64,000 nt of DNA from Glaciecola punicea ACAM 611 (GTDB lineage: Bacteria > Pseudomonadota > Gammaproteobacteria > Enterobacterales > Alteromonadaceae): the NCBI RefSeq assembly GCF_000252165.1, contig NZ_BAET01000033.1:62001-126000 (forward strand), read 5' to 3'. The notes beneath the pieces are model-generated. The model worked only from the letters and a program-made list of their open reading frames with translations, ran no database searches and had not been told where the DNA came from. The translations under genes were made by a program, and so were the position numbers. This document shows, one piece after another, positions 27,639 to 37,072 of this stretch (the first letter of the stretch is position 1; every line of letters begins with the position of its first letter).

Positions 27639-28312
27639 CCGCCCTGCTGCGATAGGCCGTCGGTGATCATGCGCCCACCTTTAAGGGTGAGGGTTCTGTA
27701 TTTCATACGCGCTATTAGGCCTAAATCATGGGTAGCGATAAACACCGACACACCGGCGCTATTAAAATCTTCGAATAAACGAATAATTTCCATTGAGAGC
27801 TTCGGATCTAGGTTACCGGTAGGTTCGTCGGCTAATAACAAAGGCGGTCTGTTAACCACCGCGCGGGCAATACCAACGCGCTGCTGCTCACCGCCTGACA
27901 GGGTAATAGGCAAGCTTTTCGTCTTATCGCGCAGGCCTACCATTTCAAGCGCCGCGTCTACTCGCTTAAAAATCGTTTTGCGCGTGTGTCCTTCAATAAT
28001 TAAAGGTAGCGCAACGTTGTCAAACACTGACTTTCCCATCAGCAGTTGGTGGCTTTGAAAAATCATGCCAATGTCTCGGCGAATATAGGCAACTTGCTTG
28101 CGCTTTACCTTACCTAAGTCATGCCCATTTATTAGTACGCGGCCCACGTTAGGGCGTTCCATTAAACTGATAAGTTTGAGTAGCGTGCTTTTTCCTGCGC
28201 CTGAATGGCCTGTTAAAAAGGCCATTTCACCTTGTTCAACATGGAAATCAACCTTGCTTAGGGCCTGCTGACCGCCAGGATAAGTTTTGCTCACTTCTTC
28301 AAACTTTATCAT
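27629..28312 (-). CDS. ftsE: Cell division ATP-binding protein FtsE
   Basis: FtsE is the ABC ATPase partner of FtsX at the division site. The 227-residue protein has Walker A GHSGAGKST (35-43), the ABC signature LSGGEQQRVGIAR, Walker B LLLADEPTGNLDP and the switch His in ATHD. It lies between ftsY and ftsX on the same strand; the gap to ftsY is 92 bases. Cytoplasmic, membrane-associated through FtsX. Confidence 0.97.
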   Translation of the reverse strand: MIKFEEVSKTYPGGQQALSKVDFHVEQGEMAFLTGHSGAGKSTLLKLISLMERPNVGRVLINGHDLGKVKRKQVAYIRRDIGMIFQSHQLLMGKSVFDNVALPLIIEGHTRKTIFKRVDAALEMVGLRDKTKSLPITLSGGEQQRVGIARAVVNRPPLLLADEPTGNLDPKLSMEIIRLFEDFNSAGVSVFIATHDLGLIARMKYRTLTLKGGRMITDGLSQQGGWS

Positions 28313-28404
28313 TGTGCACCTTGGTTAATAAAACGCTTGATGGCTAAAGAGCAACATCACGCAAACACATATGAGGCCCGCTAAGATGACTTACAGCAAG
28401 GGAA

Positions 28405-29715
28405 TCACTCAGAAAACAATGCTTCTACGAAAGCTTTTGACTCAAACTCTCTTAAGTCGTCTATGCCTTCGCCAATGCCAATGTAACGAACGGGAATGGC
28501 GAATTGGTCAGCTAAAGCAAAAATAACGCCGCCTTTAGCAGTGCCGTCAAGTTTGGTTAAGTTAATCCCGGTTATACCCACCGCTTCATTGAATATTTTC
28601 GTTTGGCTAATAGCATTTTGGCCCGTACTTGCGTCTAAGGTCAGCATAATTTCGTGTGGTGCATGGGGATTGAGTTTTTTCATTACTCTGACCACTTTTT
28701 TGAGCTCTTCAATCAGATGGTCTTTGTTTTGTAAGCGGCCCGCAGTGTCTGCAATTAAAATATCAACCTTTTTTGCACTTGCCGATTCAATGGCGTCGAA
28801 TATGACCGACGCACTGTCAGCGCCAGTATGCTGCGCTACTACGGGAATATTGTTACGCTCACCCCACACTTGGAGCTGCTCAACGGCTGCGGCCCTAAAG
28901 GTGTCGCCAGCCGCCAACATCACTGTTTTACCTTGCGCTTGAAATTGTTTGGCTAGCTTGCCGATAGTGGTTGTTTTACCCACACCGTTTACACCCACCA
29001 TTAAAATAACGAAGGGGTGTTTCTTGCCCTCGTCATCCTTGGCTATACTAAAATCTATTGGCTTGTCTACTTTATCTAAAATAGTTTGCATCTGTGACTG
29101 CAGCAGCGCAGACAATGCCACGCCGTCTTTAAGCGATGAGCTTTTAGCATTTTTGGTTAATTGGCTAATAATTTTAGTGGTGGTGCTCATACCAACATCA
29201 GCCAAAAGCAACTGTGTTTCAAGTTCTTCAAAGAGCTCATCATCAATGGTTTTACCAAGTAATAGGCCGCTAAAACCACTGCCTATGGTATTTTTAGTTC
29301 TAGACAAGCTCACTTTTAAGCGTGCAAAAAAACTAACTTTGGCGCTTGCGTCTATTGTTTTTGCTTGCGGTTTCACGACAGTGCTAGCGTCTAATTTTTC
29401 TGATTCTGCATGGACATTTGATTCAGGAAGCGAAACTTCTTGTGCGCGCCCAGATACCCTTGCCTCAGCATCTGGTGATATGTCATCCACAGCGTCCTTT
29501 GTAGCCTTTTTTCCTGAAGCCTCTACGTCGCCTTTGTGCTCTTTTTTGTGACTACCATGATCTTCTAAAGCCCGCGCAGAATCGTCGCTATCCACCTGCT
29601 CTTTGTCACTAAGGAGCTGTTCAAGCGCTAGTTCTTCTGCTTCAGTCTTCGCTGATGAGTCGGCGCTGTCTTGCTTTGGCTTGTCTTTTTTAAACCAACT
29701 GAATAATTTTGACAT
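28405..29715 (-). CDS. ftsY: Signal recognition particle receptor FtsY
   Basis: FtsY is the SRP receptor GTPase that delivers ribosomes making membrane proteins to SecYEG. I start at ATG 29715 (MSKLFSWFKKDKPKQ), giving 436 residues, rather than an upstream in-frame ATG at 29775. The first ~130 residues form the usual acidic, low-complexity A domain. The NG domain follows with GVNGVGKTTTIGKLA, DTFRAAAVEQL, DTAGRLQNKDHL and TKLDGTAKGG. It heads the ftsY-ftsE-ftsX group and is divergent from rsmD, as in E. coli. Confidence 0.96.
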   Translation of the reverse strand: MSKLFSWFKKDKPKQDSADSSAKTEAEELALEQLLSDKEQVDSDDSARALEDHGSHKKEHKGDVEASGKKATKDAVDDISPDAEARVSGRAQEVSLPESNVHAESEKLDASTVVKPQAKTIDASAKVSFFARLKVSLSRTKNTIGSGFSGLLLGKTIDDELFEELETQLLLADVGMSTTTKIISQLTKNAKSSSLKDGVALSALLQSQMQTILDKVDKPIDFSIAKDDEGKKHPFVILMVGVNGVGKTTTIGKLAKQFQAQGKTVMLAAGDTFRAAAVEQLQVWGERNNIPVVAQHTGADSASVIFDAIESASAKKVDILIADTAGRLQNKDHLIEELKKVVRVMKKLNPHAPHEIMLTLDASTGQNAISQTKIFNEAVGITGINLTKLDGTAKGGVIFALADQFAIPVRYIGIGEGIDDLREFESKAFVEALFSE

Positions 29716-29791
29716 CTTTGTGTACGCTTCGCTGTTTAATTGTTGATATACTGTGGCAATCCATCCCTTAATCATACCATTTTGTTAGCCT

Positions 29792-30421
29792 ATGTCACCA
29801 ACACACAAGTGCAGAAAACCGTCAAGCGGGGCCAATCGCGCTAAAAATGTCAAAATGAGCCGTGGTTTAGTCCGCATTATTGCCGGTGAACATCGAGGCC
29901 GGCGACTTCCCGTGCTTGTGCATGAAGGCTTACGCCCAACAGGCGACAGAGTGAAAGAAACACTGTTTAACTGGCTTATGTCGTCTATTAACCAAGCCAC
30001 TTGTTTAGACATGTTTGCCGGCAGTGGCAGCCTTGGAATAGAGGCGCTTTCGCGCGGCGCCGCACATATCGTATTCATTGAAAACGACAGAGTTGTTGCT
30101 CAGCAAATTAGCGATAACCTAGCCACTCTGCGAGAAACAGATAAGGCAGATGTTGTAAATGCTAGTGCATTAAGCCATGAGTTTACCAGCGCGGCAATTA
30201 AACAGTTTGATATAGTATTTATCGACCCTCCTTTTGGAAAAGAGATGGTGGCCAACAGCATCGATAGGCTTGTAAGTGAAAATATGCTGGCACAAAATGC
30301 CTACGTGTACATAGAAACAAGCCACAACGACAGCTACGACTTACCGGCCCAGTTTTGTTTGCTCAAAGAGCTTAAAACCAGCCAAGTAAATGCCCGCTTA
30401 TATCAGCTAGCTGCCAACTAA
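29792..30421 (+). CDS. rsmD: 16S rRNA (guanine-966-N2)-methyltransferase RsmD
   Basis: RsmD methylates G966 of 16S rRNA in the assembled 30S subunit with S-adenosylmethionine. Motifs are GLVRIIAGEHRGRRLPV, RPTGDRVKETLFNWL, DMFAGSGSLGIEALSRGA (SAM binding) and the catalytic DPPFGK. The ORF from ATG 29792 gives 209 residues, about 15-20 more than usual; an internal ATG at 29855 before SRGLVRI is an alternative start. Neither has a strong ribosome binding site. Divergent from ftsY, the E. coli arrangement. Confidence 0.93.
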   Translation: MSPTHKCRKPSSGANRAKNVKMSRGLVRIIAGEHRGRRLPVLVHEGLRPTGDRVKETLFNWLMSSINQATCLDMFAGSGSLGIEALSRGAAHIVFIENDRVVAQQISDNLATLRETDKADVVNASALSHEFTSAAIKQFDIVFIDPPFGKEMVANSIDRLVSENMLAQNAYVYIETSHNDSYDLPAQFCLLKELKTSQVNARLYQLAAN

Positions 30422-30526
30422 TTTTAAAATAATTGCAATTCATTATCCAAGAGAATCAGAATACTAGGATGTTAAGCAACTGAGCGATTATTCAAAAGCA
30501 AAATCAATACGTGATACAAATAGAAA

Positions 30527-30901
30527 CTATCTTTGTTGATCAACAATTATAGGATTGCCATCGGGGTCGGTCATCATAAAATTTGCCGGACCTTTGCTGT
30601 TTTCACCAATCAATTGACCACAGTCGATCCCCTCGTTACCAAGCATTTTTTGTAAATATCTAACGTCAATATAATCATCTGTGTTTTGCCCATTAGCACC
30701 CCAACCGGGGTTAAAGGTCAGCATGTTTTTCTTTAACATGCCTTCAAATAAACCGATCACTTGATCATCTTGGTCTTTCATTATTAACCACTTTTGATCT
30801 ATATGCCCGTCCATTTGGCTAAACCCTAATTTCTCATAAAATGCTTTTGAAACCGCAATATCTGCGACTTTTAAACTCAAAGACAGTAAACCTAATTTCA
30901 T
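30527..30901 (-). CDS. VOC superfamily (glyoxalase-like) protein
   Basis: This 124-residue protein has the paired beta-alpha-beta-beta-beta modules of the vicinal oxygen chelate fold: LSLKVADIAVSKAFYEKLGF at the start and NFMMTDPDGNPIIVDQ at the end. Relatives include glyoxalase I, dioxygenases and antibiotic-resistance proteins, but this group is mostly uncharacterised. There is no signal peptide. It stands alone between rsmD and a long gene-free interval. Confidence 0.8.
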   Translation of the reverse strand: MKLGLLSLSLKVADIAVSKAFYEKLGFSQMDGHIDQKWLIMKDQDDQVIGLFEGMLKKNMLTFNPGWGANGQNTDDYIDVRYLQKMLGNEGIDCGQLIGENSKGPANFMMTDPDGNPIIVDQQR

Positions 30902-31517
30902 AATTGCACTCTTTATTTTGTAAGTTAATACTCGTTACCATAACAGATTTAGGTGTCAAAAAAAGCATCCTACTTTTCGGCCATTTAAAGTCTTTTCGAA
31001 CGTTAGCACTGCTTTGCTTACAGAATCAGCAATAGTAGATTTAGTCCCTGTACATTCCTTCAATCCTGAATGCCAACTCTAATAATAACACTCCGAGTCG
31101 CCAGCTATTTTGCTAATCGCTACTCTGTAAAGTTCACGCGTTTATCTGAACTATAAACATGGATTTCATCTTTACCATTTATTAAAAATAGCCTCCATTT
31201 TTACAGACATTAAATCTGACTTAGGGGATATTTATAACGTACCAGACTCGCCAATGTTGGCAAAATATTTTAAGACATAATCACTATTACTAAAGAATTT
31301 ACTTATCAAATAAAAGCCACTCCACCTGAAGCGACTTTTCAATTCCCATATTGAACAACTACGTGTTTCTTCAGTAACTTAGGAAGACTTAATGTGTGAC
31401 GCAGAAAAGTCTCAATTGAAAGTTAAAAACATCGTCATTTTAGAAGGTTTTGCAGCCTAGCTCAACATTTCGATACGAAGCTTTCAACTCATAGCTTACG
31501 CTATCTAGTGACGTCTA
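30902..31517. other. Long interval without intact gene
   Basis: No intact gene is visible. On the minus strand at 31120-31200 a 26-codon stretch reads LFLINGKDEIHVYSSDKR and ends in a stop; it looks protein-like and could be the C-terminal scrap of a lost gene, closed upstream by TAA at 31201-31203. The rest is AT-rich and shows nothing I can name. Confidence 0.3.
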
Positions 31518-33623
31518 CTATCTACCGTTAGGGTGTGCATAGCGTGTCATCCAGTCTTTCACTTCATTATACCAATACACCGAGTTATTTTGCTTTAACA
31601 CCCAATGGTTTTCGTCGGGGAAATAGATCATGCGCGAGTCAACACCTTTGGTTTGTAAGGTTCTAAAAAGCTCAAACCCCTGTCCAACTGGCACCCGGTA
31701 GTCTAACTGTCCGTGGCTGATTAAGGTGGGCGTAGCAAATTTGTCTGCAAAATAATGCGGCGAAATTGATTTGTAAATATCAGGGTTCTCCCAATAGCCG
31801 CCAAAGCGTGTGGAGTGCACCGCAAAATCGGCTGCCATTTGCGAGTACATGTTATATACCGCAGCATGGATCAGCAGGGCTTTAAAAGGGTGTTCGGTGC
31901 CTAACAAAATAGAGCTAAGATAGCCGCCATAGCTGGCCCCGCCCGCGACCATACGCTCAGAGTCTATCCAGTCTTTTTGCATAAACCAGTTGATGGCGGC
32001 CTGTACATCTGCAAGCGGCTTAGTTTTCCAATCTGGGTTAATAGAGTCTGCAAAGTCTTGTCCAAAACCACTTGAGCCATGAAAATTAGGCCAAGCCGTT
32101 ACATATCCCCACGAGGCAAATGTTTGTGCATTCCAGCGATAATGAAAACCATCGGTAATAGCATTATGAGGACCGCCGTGGATTAATAAGAATAAAGGGT
32201 ACTTTTTGCGCTTGTCAAAGCCCGGCGGGTAATGTACCCACATTTGGATATCTTTTCCTTCAGCACCCTTATAAGTGACAGATTCGTAGGTGCCTAACTC
32301 AACTTGCGCGAGTACATCGTCGTTAAAGTTGTCTAAACGCGAAAACGCGCCGTTTCGTATAGCGATTTTAACCAGCCTAGCGGGATGCAAGAAGCTTTCA
32401 TTGGTGGCCACTAAGTACTTACTCGACAGCTGCACCGGCAGACCAAAGTTTGTCGCCTTGGTAATCGCTTTTACCTCGCCATTACTTGCGTCGATATAAT
32501 ATAGACGGCGGGTAGCGGCGTCATCAATTTGGCTGTAAAAGCCTTTGCTGTTAGCTGCCCACTGAATGTTAGACACCGAGCGGTCCCAGCTTTCGTTTAC
32601 ATCCGACACGCTTTTATCAGCAATAGAATATAGTTTTATGCGCATGGTGTCGCCATAAAAACCATGAATTTTTTGACTCAAAAACGCCAAGGTTTTCCCA
32701 TTTGGACTGAATTTAGGTGAAGAGTCGGGCGCATCATTGTCTTTGGTGATATTCACCGCTTCGCTGGCGCCAATGTTAGCCACAAAAATATCGTACTTAA
32801 TATCGACCGTGTTATCCCAACCGTTCGCATTAAAAGCGATAAGTGTTTCGCTGGGGTCAATGTCAAAGCTTTCGCCGCCATAGAATTGGCGCGGCAGTTC
32901 TAAGCCAAAATTTTGGGTGATTTGTTCGATATCACCGCCTTTAGCCGGTATACGAAATACATGTGTCTGGCGCTCTTCATCAATCCATCTGTCGAACATT
33001 GCATAAGGCAGCGCGTTCCATTGCCAAGCCGACACTTTCTTATCTTTTTGTTCTTTTAGGGCCTGAGTCATTTCGTCCCAGCTTTTGTCTGCCCAAACAG
33101 AGCTTGTGAAATAAAGGTGCGAGCCTACCCATTTGAGGTTAGACGCGCCTGTGGGCACATTGCTTAGCTGAAACGCTTCGCCTGGGCCGGTCATGGGTAA
33201 GAGGTAAATTTGACCGGCGTCGTCTTTATCGCGTTTACTAATAAAGGCGAGGTGACTTGAGTCGGGTGAAAACACTGCTTGGCTGACACTGAGACCTTTG
33301 GCGGTGATGGCACGCGCACTGTCGGGCGAATCGTTAAATAACCAGAGTTGAGTTGACCCCTTATCTTCTTTTTCTTCAAAACTAGACACGGGTGCGACTA
33401 TAAACTTGCCGTCAGCAGAGACCACTGGCTGCCCAATACGATCAAGCTGCCACAGGCGTTCAACACTAAGGGTAGTACCCTTTACTGCTTCATTTGCGCT
33501 ACTATTTACGCTATCGTTAGCACCACCAGCTCCACTTATTGACACTACTAACGAGAGCGATAAGAGCGACGAACTAAAATACCCTAAAAATTTCTTCACA
33601 TTATATTCCTTTGTAAACTTCAT
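31518..33623 (-). CDS. S9 family prolyl oligopeptidase-like serine peptidase
   Basis: This 701-residue protein has an N-terminal signal peptide (hydrophobic core LGYFSSSLLSLSLVVSISG), a beta-propeller-like region of TolB/WD-type repeats, and a C-terminal alpha/beta hydrolase. The nucleophile S564 is in GGASYGGYLSS; the acid and His follow in HGQLDYRVPVGQ and FPDENHWV. This layout fits acylaminoacyl/dipeptidyl peptidases that cut peptides in the periplasm. Marine Alteromonadales often carry many such peptidases. It is monocistronic and flanked by gene-poor DNA. Confidence 0.93.
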   Translation of the reverse strand: MKFTKEYNVKKFLGYFSSSLLSLSLVVSISGAGGANDSVNSSANEAVKGTTLSVERLWQLDRIGQPVVSADGKFIVAPVSSFEEKEDKGSTQLWLFNDSPDSARAITAKGLSVSQAVFSPDSSHLAFISKRDKDDAGQIYLLPMTGPGEAFQLSNVPTGASNLKWVGSHLYFTSSVWADKSWDEMTQALKEQKDKKVSAWQWNALPYAMFDRWIDEERQTHVFRIPAKGGDIEQITQNFGLELPRQFYGGESFDIDPSETLIAFNANGWDNTVDIKYDIFVANIGASEAVNITKDNDAPDSSPKFSPNGKTLAFLSQKIHGFYGDTMRIKLYSIADKSVSDVNESWDRSVSNIQWAANSKGFYSQIDDAATRRLYYIDASNGEVKAITKATNFGLPVQLSSKYLVATNESFLHPARLVKIAIRNGAFSRLDNFNDDVLAQVELGTYESVTYKGAEGKDIQMWVHYPPGFDKRKKYPLFLLIHGGPHNAITDGFHYRWNAQTFASWGYVTAWPNFHGSSGFGQDFADSINPDWKTKPLADVQAAINWFMQKDWIDSERMVAGGASYGGYLSSILLGTEHPFKALLIHAAVYNMYSQMAADFAVHSTRFGGYWENPDIYKSISPHYFADKFATPTLISHGQLDYRVPVGQGFELFRTLQTKGVDSRMIYFPDENHWVLKQNNSVYWYNEVKDWMTRYAHPNGR

Positions 33624-33806
33624 AAAATTGTATGCTTCAATCCTAAATTTTCACGGTTTTGTATGTCATTTGACGCGGCAAAACCCGACACGTATTTGTA
33701 CTTGAAATCAGCTATAAAGTTAAGTGAAACCGCTACTTTTAATCACATAGCTTGGGAATACAGAACTTTTTTAATCAATAAACTGAGACTTAAAACTCAC
33801 TTTCTC

Positions 33807-33860
33807 TAGGGTCAGCTTGGTGCCAGTTGCGCGAAGTAGAATAACGAAAATATGACCCTA
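33807..33860. repeat. Interrupted inverted repeat, possible REP-type element
   Basis: TAGGGTCA (33807-33814) and TGACCCTA (33853-33860) are perfect inverted copies 38 bases apart. The GGGTCA/TGACCC core resembles the element at 63332-63385. They may be eroded members of a dispersed palindromic family, but two short matches are weak evidence. Confidence 0.3.
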
Positions 33861-33960
33861 TTTTGTCGAGTATGATACGGTATTACCAGTGGGCAATTGA
33901 TATTTTCATTCAAGTGTTTACAGACAATAGATAACAATAAGCAAAATAAAAGGTAGCAAG

Positions 33961-34176
33961 TTGAATAAATTTAGTCCTTAAAAACTCGTCAACAGCAAAT
34001 GGACGGCGACATGTCCTGTCGATAAAGAAAAGCATTTTATGGTGGTTAAGGTTGTGCTTGATGAAGACCAAGCCGTTGTTGAGTGTGTGCTGCAGGCGCT
34101 TATGTCAAAACGTGAATTTACCATCCAATGGCGAGATTTAGAAGACGCTGAAAAGTGGTTGCAGGGTTGGAATTAA
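33961..34176 (+). pseudogene. Trp-rich small protein (TIGR02450 type) with stop at codon 7
   Basis: After AAAAGG, a TTG at 33961 opens a frame of 72 codons that reads NKFSP, stop, then KLVNSKWTATCPVDKEKHF, MVVKVVLDEDQAVVECVLQA, and KREFTIQWRDLEDAEKWLQ-GWN. This matches the conserved tryptophan-rich TIGR02450 family over its whole length. The only defect is TAA at 33979-33981, where family members usually have Lys (AAA), a one-base change. No alternative start lies between the stop and the conserved SKW. It is a fresh pseudogene, a readthrough case, or an error. Confidence 0.8.
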
Positions 34177-34200
34177 AAACGCGCGGTATGGGCATATACC

Positions 34201-34803
34201 CTAACTATGCGACTCAACACTCAAGCCTAAGTTACTGATCCCTTGAGCAATTATATCGGCGCGTAACTCCTTCACAAACTCTTTGCTTATTTTATTCGAT
34301 TTACAATACTCCAGCAGGCTCAACTGCGTTTCAATTTCATATTCCATTAGCGGGTCCTGCTTTATTTGCTCATTGCTTAGCTCACCCTCAGCCGAGGCTA
34401 AAATAAACGCTTCTACAGAGCCTTGGCTTAGCTTCGCAATAGTTACCGCCACCGCCTCATGTTCTTTGCTAAAACTCAGCAACATTGAGCTCAAGGCCAT
34501 GCAGAAGTCTAAAGCAGGATAAACACCAAAGCTTTCAAAGTTGTCAACGTCTGGAATAATCTCTTCTAGCCTTTCAAGCTGCACCGGCGCGTTAAACTTG
34601 TTTTTAGGCGACATGCACCATTCCCATATTAAGTTTAATGTTGCTTGCGCCGCGGCGCCATCGCCAAAGCCAGTGGATTGGCTAAACAGCTGATAGTTAG
34701 GCAGCATACGCTGCATAAGTGCACAGCCAAATACAACATCGTTTGGGTAGGGTAAGTCGCGAATTTGGGCAAAGGTACTAAGTTTAGTGTCGCGCATTTT
34801 CAT
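34201..34803 (-). CDS. DUF416 family protein (YjaG-like)
   Basis: This 200-residue cytoplasmic protein matches the DUF416 family (E. coli YjaG). Typical blocks are FCALMQR-like FGCALMQRMLPNYQLFSQ, LNLIWEWC and GVYPALDFCMALSSML. Function is unknown; in E. coli yjaG lies near hupA and purine genes. I start at ATG 34803 (MKMRDTKL) after AAGGA; a longer frame from 34881 overlaps the marC end and seems wrong. It directly follows the marC gene with a 16-base gap, so the two are likely co-transcribed. Confidence 0.88.
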   Translation of the reverse strand: MKMRDTKLSTFAQIRDLPYPNDVVFGCALMQRMLPNYQLFSQSTGFGDGAAAQATLNLIWEWCMSPKNKFNAPVQLERLEEIIPDVDNFESFGVYPALDFCMALSSMLLSFSKEHEAVAVTIAKLSQGSVEAFILASAEGELSNEQIKQDPLMEYEIETQLSLLEYCKSNKISKEFVKELRADIIAQGISNLGLSVESHS

Positions 34804-34819
34804 GTCCGTAAATCCTTTT

Positions 34820-35422
34820 TTAGTAAGCGGCAAAATGCCTGATGTAAGCTGAAATGCCGTTAAGCAGCATTTGTATCGCAATCATCACTAGTATCATTCC
34901 CATGAGTCGTTCTATAGCGCGTAAACCCTTGTCGGTCAGCAAACGATGAAAAGGTCCCGACAGTAGTAAAATGACCGAGGTTAATGCCCATGCTAATAGA
35001 AGCGCTAGGCTCCAATGAAGCATTTTGTCGGGCTGCTGGTTGGCCAATAAAATAAGCGCAGCCATAGTAGAAGGCCCTGCTACCAATGGCACTGCCAAGG
35101 GCACAATTAAGGGCTCTTCGCCTTCAGGCAAATCCATCACGCCACCTGGCTTAGGGAAAATCATTCTAATAGCAATGATAAAAAGGATAATACCACCGGC
35201 AATGCTGACCGTTTCTTGCTTAACTTGCAAAAACGTGAGTAAGGCGCGTCCACTAAACAAAAATACAAAAAGAATGAAAAGAGCAATGCACAACTCACGA
35301 AATATCACCCACGTTCTTCGTTTTGGTTCAATAGACTTTAGCACCGACATATAAATAGGCAGGTTGCCCAGTGGATCCATAATCAAAAAAAGTAGGGTTG
35401 CTGCCGATAATACTTCAAACAT
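34820..35422 (-). CDS. MarC family inner membrane protein
   Basis: This 200-residue protein has six predicted membrane helices and belongs to the MarC/UPF0056 family (similar to E. coli YhgN). The N-terminal FLIMDPLGNLPIYM and central VPLAVPLVAGPSTMAALILL are the conserved repeats. Despite the name, MarC has no proven role in antibiotic resistance; transport of an unknown solute is suspected. First gene of a pair with the DUF416 protein. Confidence 0.9.
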   Translation of the reverse strand: MFEVLSAATLLFLIMDPLGNLPIYMSVLKSIEPKRRTWVIFRELCIALFILFVFLFSGRALLTFLQVKQETVSIAGGIILFIIAIRMIFPKPGGVMDLPEGEEPLIVPLAVPLVAGPSTMAALILLANQQPDKMLHWSLALLLAWALTSVILLLSGPFHRLLTDKGLRAIERLMGMILVMIAIQMLLNGISAYIRHFAAY

Positions 35423-35540
35423 TAATTGTGCTGCCTTGTCACCATAATAGTTCGCAATTTACGCTAAGACTTTTACGTATTCGGTCGTTACATTCTTACT
35501 ATATGATTTGCTGATGTACCTGGAGAACCAAATATCATTA

Positions 35541-35714
35541 ATGTCAGTTCAAGAGGTCGCCAACTTCTTATCCGCTCAAGAAACACGGGTGCTGCGTCTT
35601 GAACGTCAAAGTTTGCTTCTATCAAGCGAGAAAAACGCCGAAAATAAGCCTCTATTTAACAAAGGCTTTATAGCTAAATGCCAAGACTTAGCCCAAGGTC
35701 TTGGCGGTCTTTAA
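35541..35714 (+). CDS. Small hypothetical protein
   Basis: A 57-residue frame starting MSVQEVANFLSAQETRVLRL and ending CQDLAQGLGGL. I do not recognise the family. It is rich in Leu, Gln, Glu and Ser, with a helical, possibly coiled-coil stretch near residues 12-30 and no signal peptide or membrane helix. The nearest GGAG is 15 bases upstream, which is far; in-frame ATG 35514 is another possible start. It is divergent from marC and convergent with pepB. The sequence looks like a real cytoplasmic protein, but support is moderate. Confidence 0.5.
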   Translation: MSVQEVANFLSAQETRVLRLERQSLLLSSEKNAENKPLFNKGFIAKCQDLAQGLGGL

Positions 35715-35738
35715 ACCTTGAAACACACTTCACGCACA

Positions 35739-37022
35739 TTATGCCTTAAGCAAGGTATGTGCAATAGTGCGTATACCAATAGCAGTGCCGCCGGCCGGCA
35801 TAAACTCAGTGGCATCACGGCTATATGCCGCGGCAATATCTAAGTGTAACCAAGCGCAGTTTTGGTGATCAACAAACCGTGATAGAAACCCTGCCGCGTT
35901 AGAAGCGCCACCAGCCCCGCCACCTTTTTGGGGACGACTATTTGCAGTATCAGCAAAGGGGGATGGACATTGTTCTTGATGCCATAGTTCCAAAGGCAAA
36001 CGCCAATGCGGCTCATTGACTTGCTTGGCGGTAGCTAAAAACGCATCACTGGCCTCATCAGACAAACTAAACATCGCATTGTATTCACGACCAACCGCAG
36101 CCACTGCGGCTCCGGTTAACGTGGCTGCGTCAATAATAAGACCTGCTTTTGTTTCACTGGCTGCCATTAGGCCATCGGCAAGCACTAAGCGTCCTTCAGC
36201 ATCGGTATTCACTATTTCTACGCGCGTGCCATTTTTATAGGTGATGACATCCCCTACTTTGTAAGCGTGTCCACTGATGAGATTCTCGGCGCAGCACAAG
36301 TACAATTTTACGCGCTTGTTTAAGCCTTGCATAATCGCTAAACCTAAGGCACCCGCAACCGTGGCAGCGCCGCCCATGTCGCATTTCATATCCAACATGC
36401 CTTCGCTAGATTTAATACTATAACCGCCGCTGTCAAAGGTTATACCTTTACCTACTAAGGCCACCGCTACATCGTCTGCTGCGCCGCTTGGATGATAATC
36501 AATTTCTAATAACACCGGTGGACGTACGCTGCCACGACCGACTTCGTAAATACCCATCCAGCCAGCTTGCTTGAGCTCTTCGCCAGTTAAGCGCTTTATT
36601 TTAAGCGTCGTGCTAGACACCTCTTTCAGCCAGTGCTCAACCTGATCTGCCAACGCTTCAGGAGGCATATCTTCAGGCGTTTGATTAACCATTTTACGCG
36701 TGAACAACAAAGCATTAAGGTAGTTTTCTAAATCCACTTTGTGCTCTGGATCGGCCCAGTCAAAATGACCGCTAAAATCAGAGCCACAAAAACTTTGCAC
36801 GAAGGTAAGCTGCTGCTCAAATGTCCAAGGCCCTTTAAATTTGATATCGCTAACGCCGAGCGCCGCTATTTTACGCGTTGCTTTTTGTAATGCTCTTACC
36901 GGAAACGGCTGACTAGCGGGCAAATGCACAAGCGCACCCTCTTCTTTGAATGATACAAGGCTTGAAGATGAATAAGGCGCAGGCGCGACTTGTTCGCTAA
37001 GTTCTACTATAAAATACGACAT
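35739..37022 (-). CDS. pepB: Peptidase B (M17 leucyl aminopeptidase family)
   Basis: PepB removes N-terminal residues from peptides using two metal ions. The 427-residue length equals that of E. coli PepB. VGKGITFDSGGYSIKSSEGM and CDMGGAATVAGAL carry the metal-binding Lys and Asp residues, and NTDAEGRLVLADGL holds the bridging acidic residues. The N-terminal third is variable, as usual for the family. It is divergent from sfsA with a 50-base gap. In E. coli pepB lies by the isc genes, so its position differs here. Confidence 0.94.
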   Translation of the reverse strand: MSYFIVELSEQVAPAPYSSSSLVSFKEEGALVHLPASQPFPVRALQKATRKIAALGVSDIKFKGPWTFEQQLTFVQSFCGSDFSGHFDWADPEHKVDLENYLNALLFTRKMVNQTPEDMPPEALADQVEHWLKEVSSTTLKIKRLTGEELKQAGWMGIYEVGRGSVRPPVLLEIDYHPSGAADDVAVALVGKGITFDSGGYSIKSSEGMLDMKCDMGGAATVAGALGLAIMQGLNKRVKLYLCCAENLISGHAYKVGDVITYKNGTRVEIVNTDAEGRLVLADGLMAASETKAGLIIDAATLTGAAVAAVGREYNAMFSLSDEASDAFLATAKQVNEPHWRLPLELWHQEQCPSPFADTANSRPQKGGGAGGASNAAGFLSRFVDHQNCAWLHLDIAAAYSRDATEFMPAGGTAIGIRTIAHTLLKA

Positions 37023-37072
37023 TAATGCTCCACAATAGTGAATAAAATGAATATAAGGGCATAGAATAACAA

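Noticed and set aside
28496-29551. Long plus-strand ORFs opposite ftsY
   Set aside because: They are antisense shadows of the ftsY coding sequence, which shows all SRP-receptor motifs.
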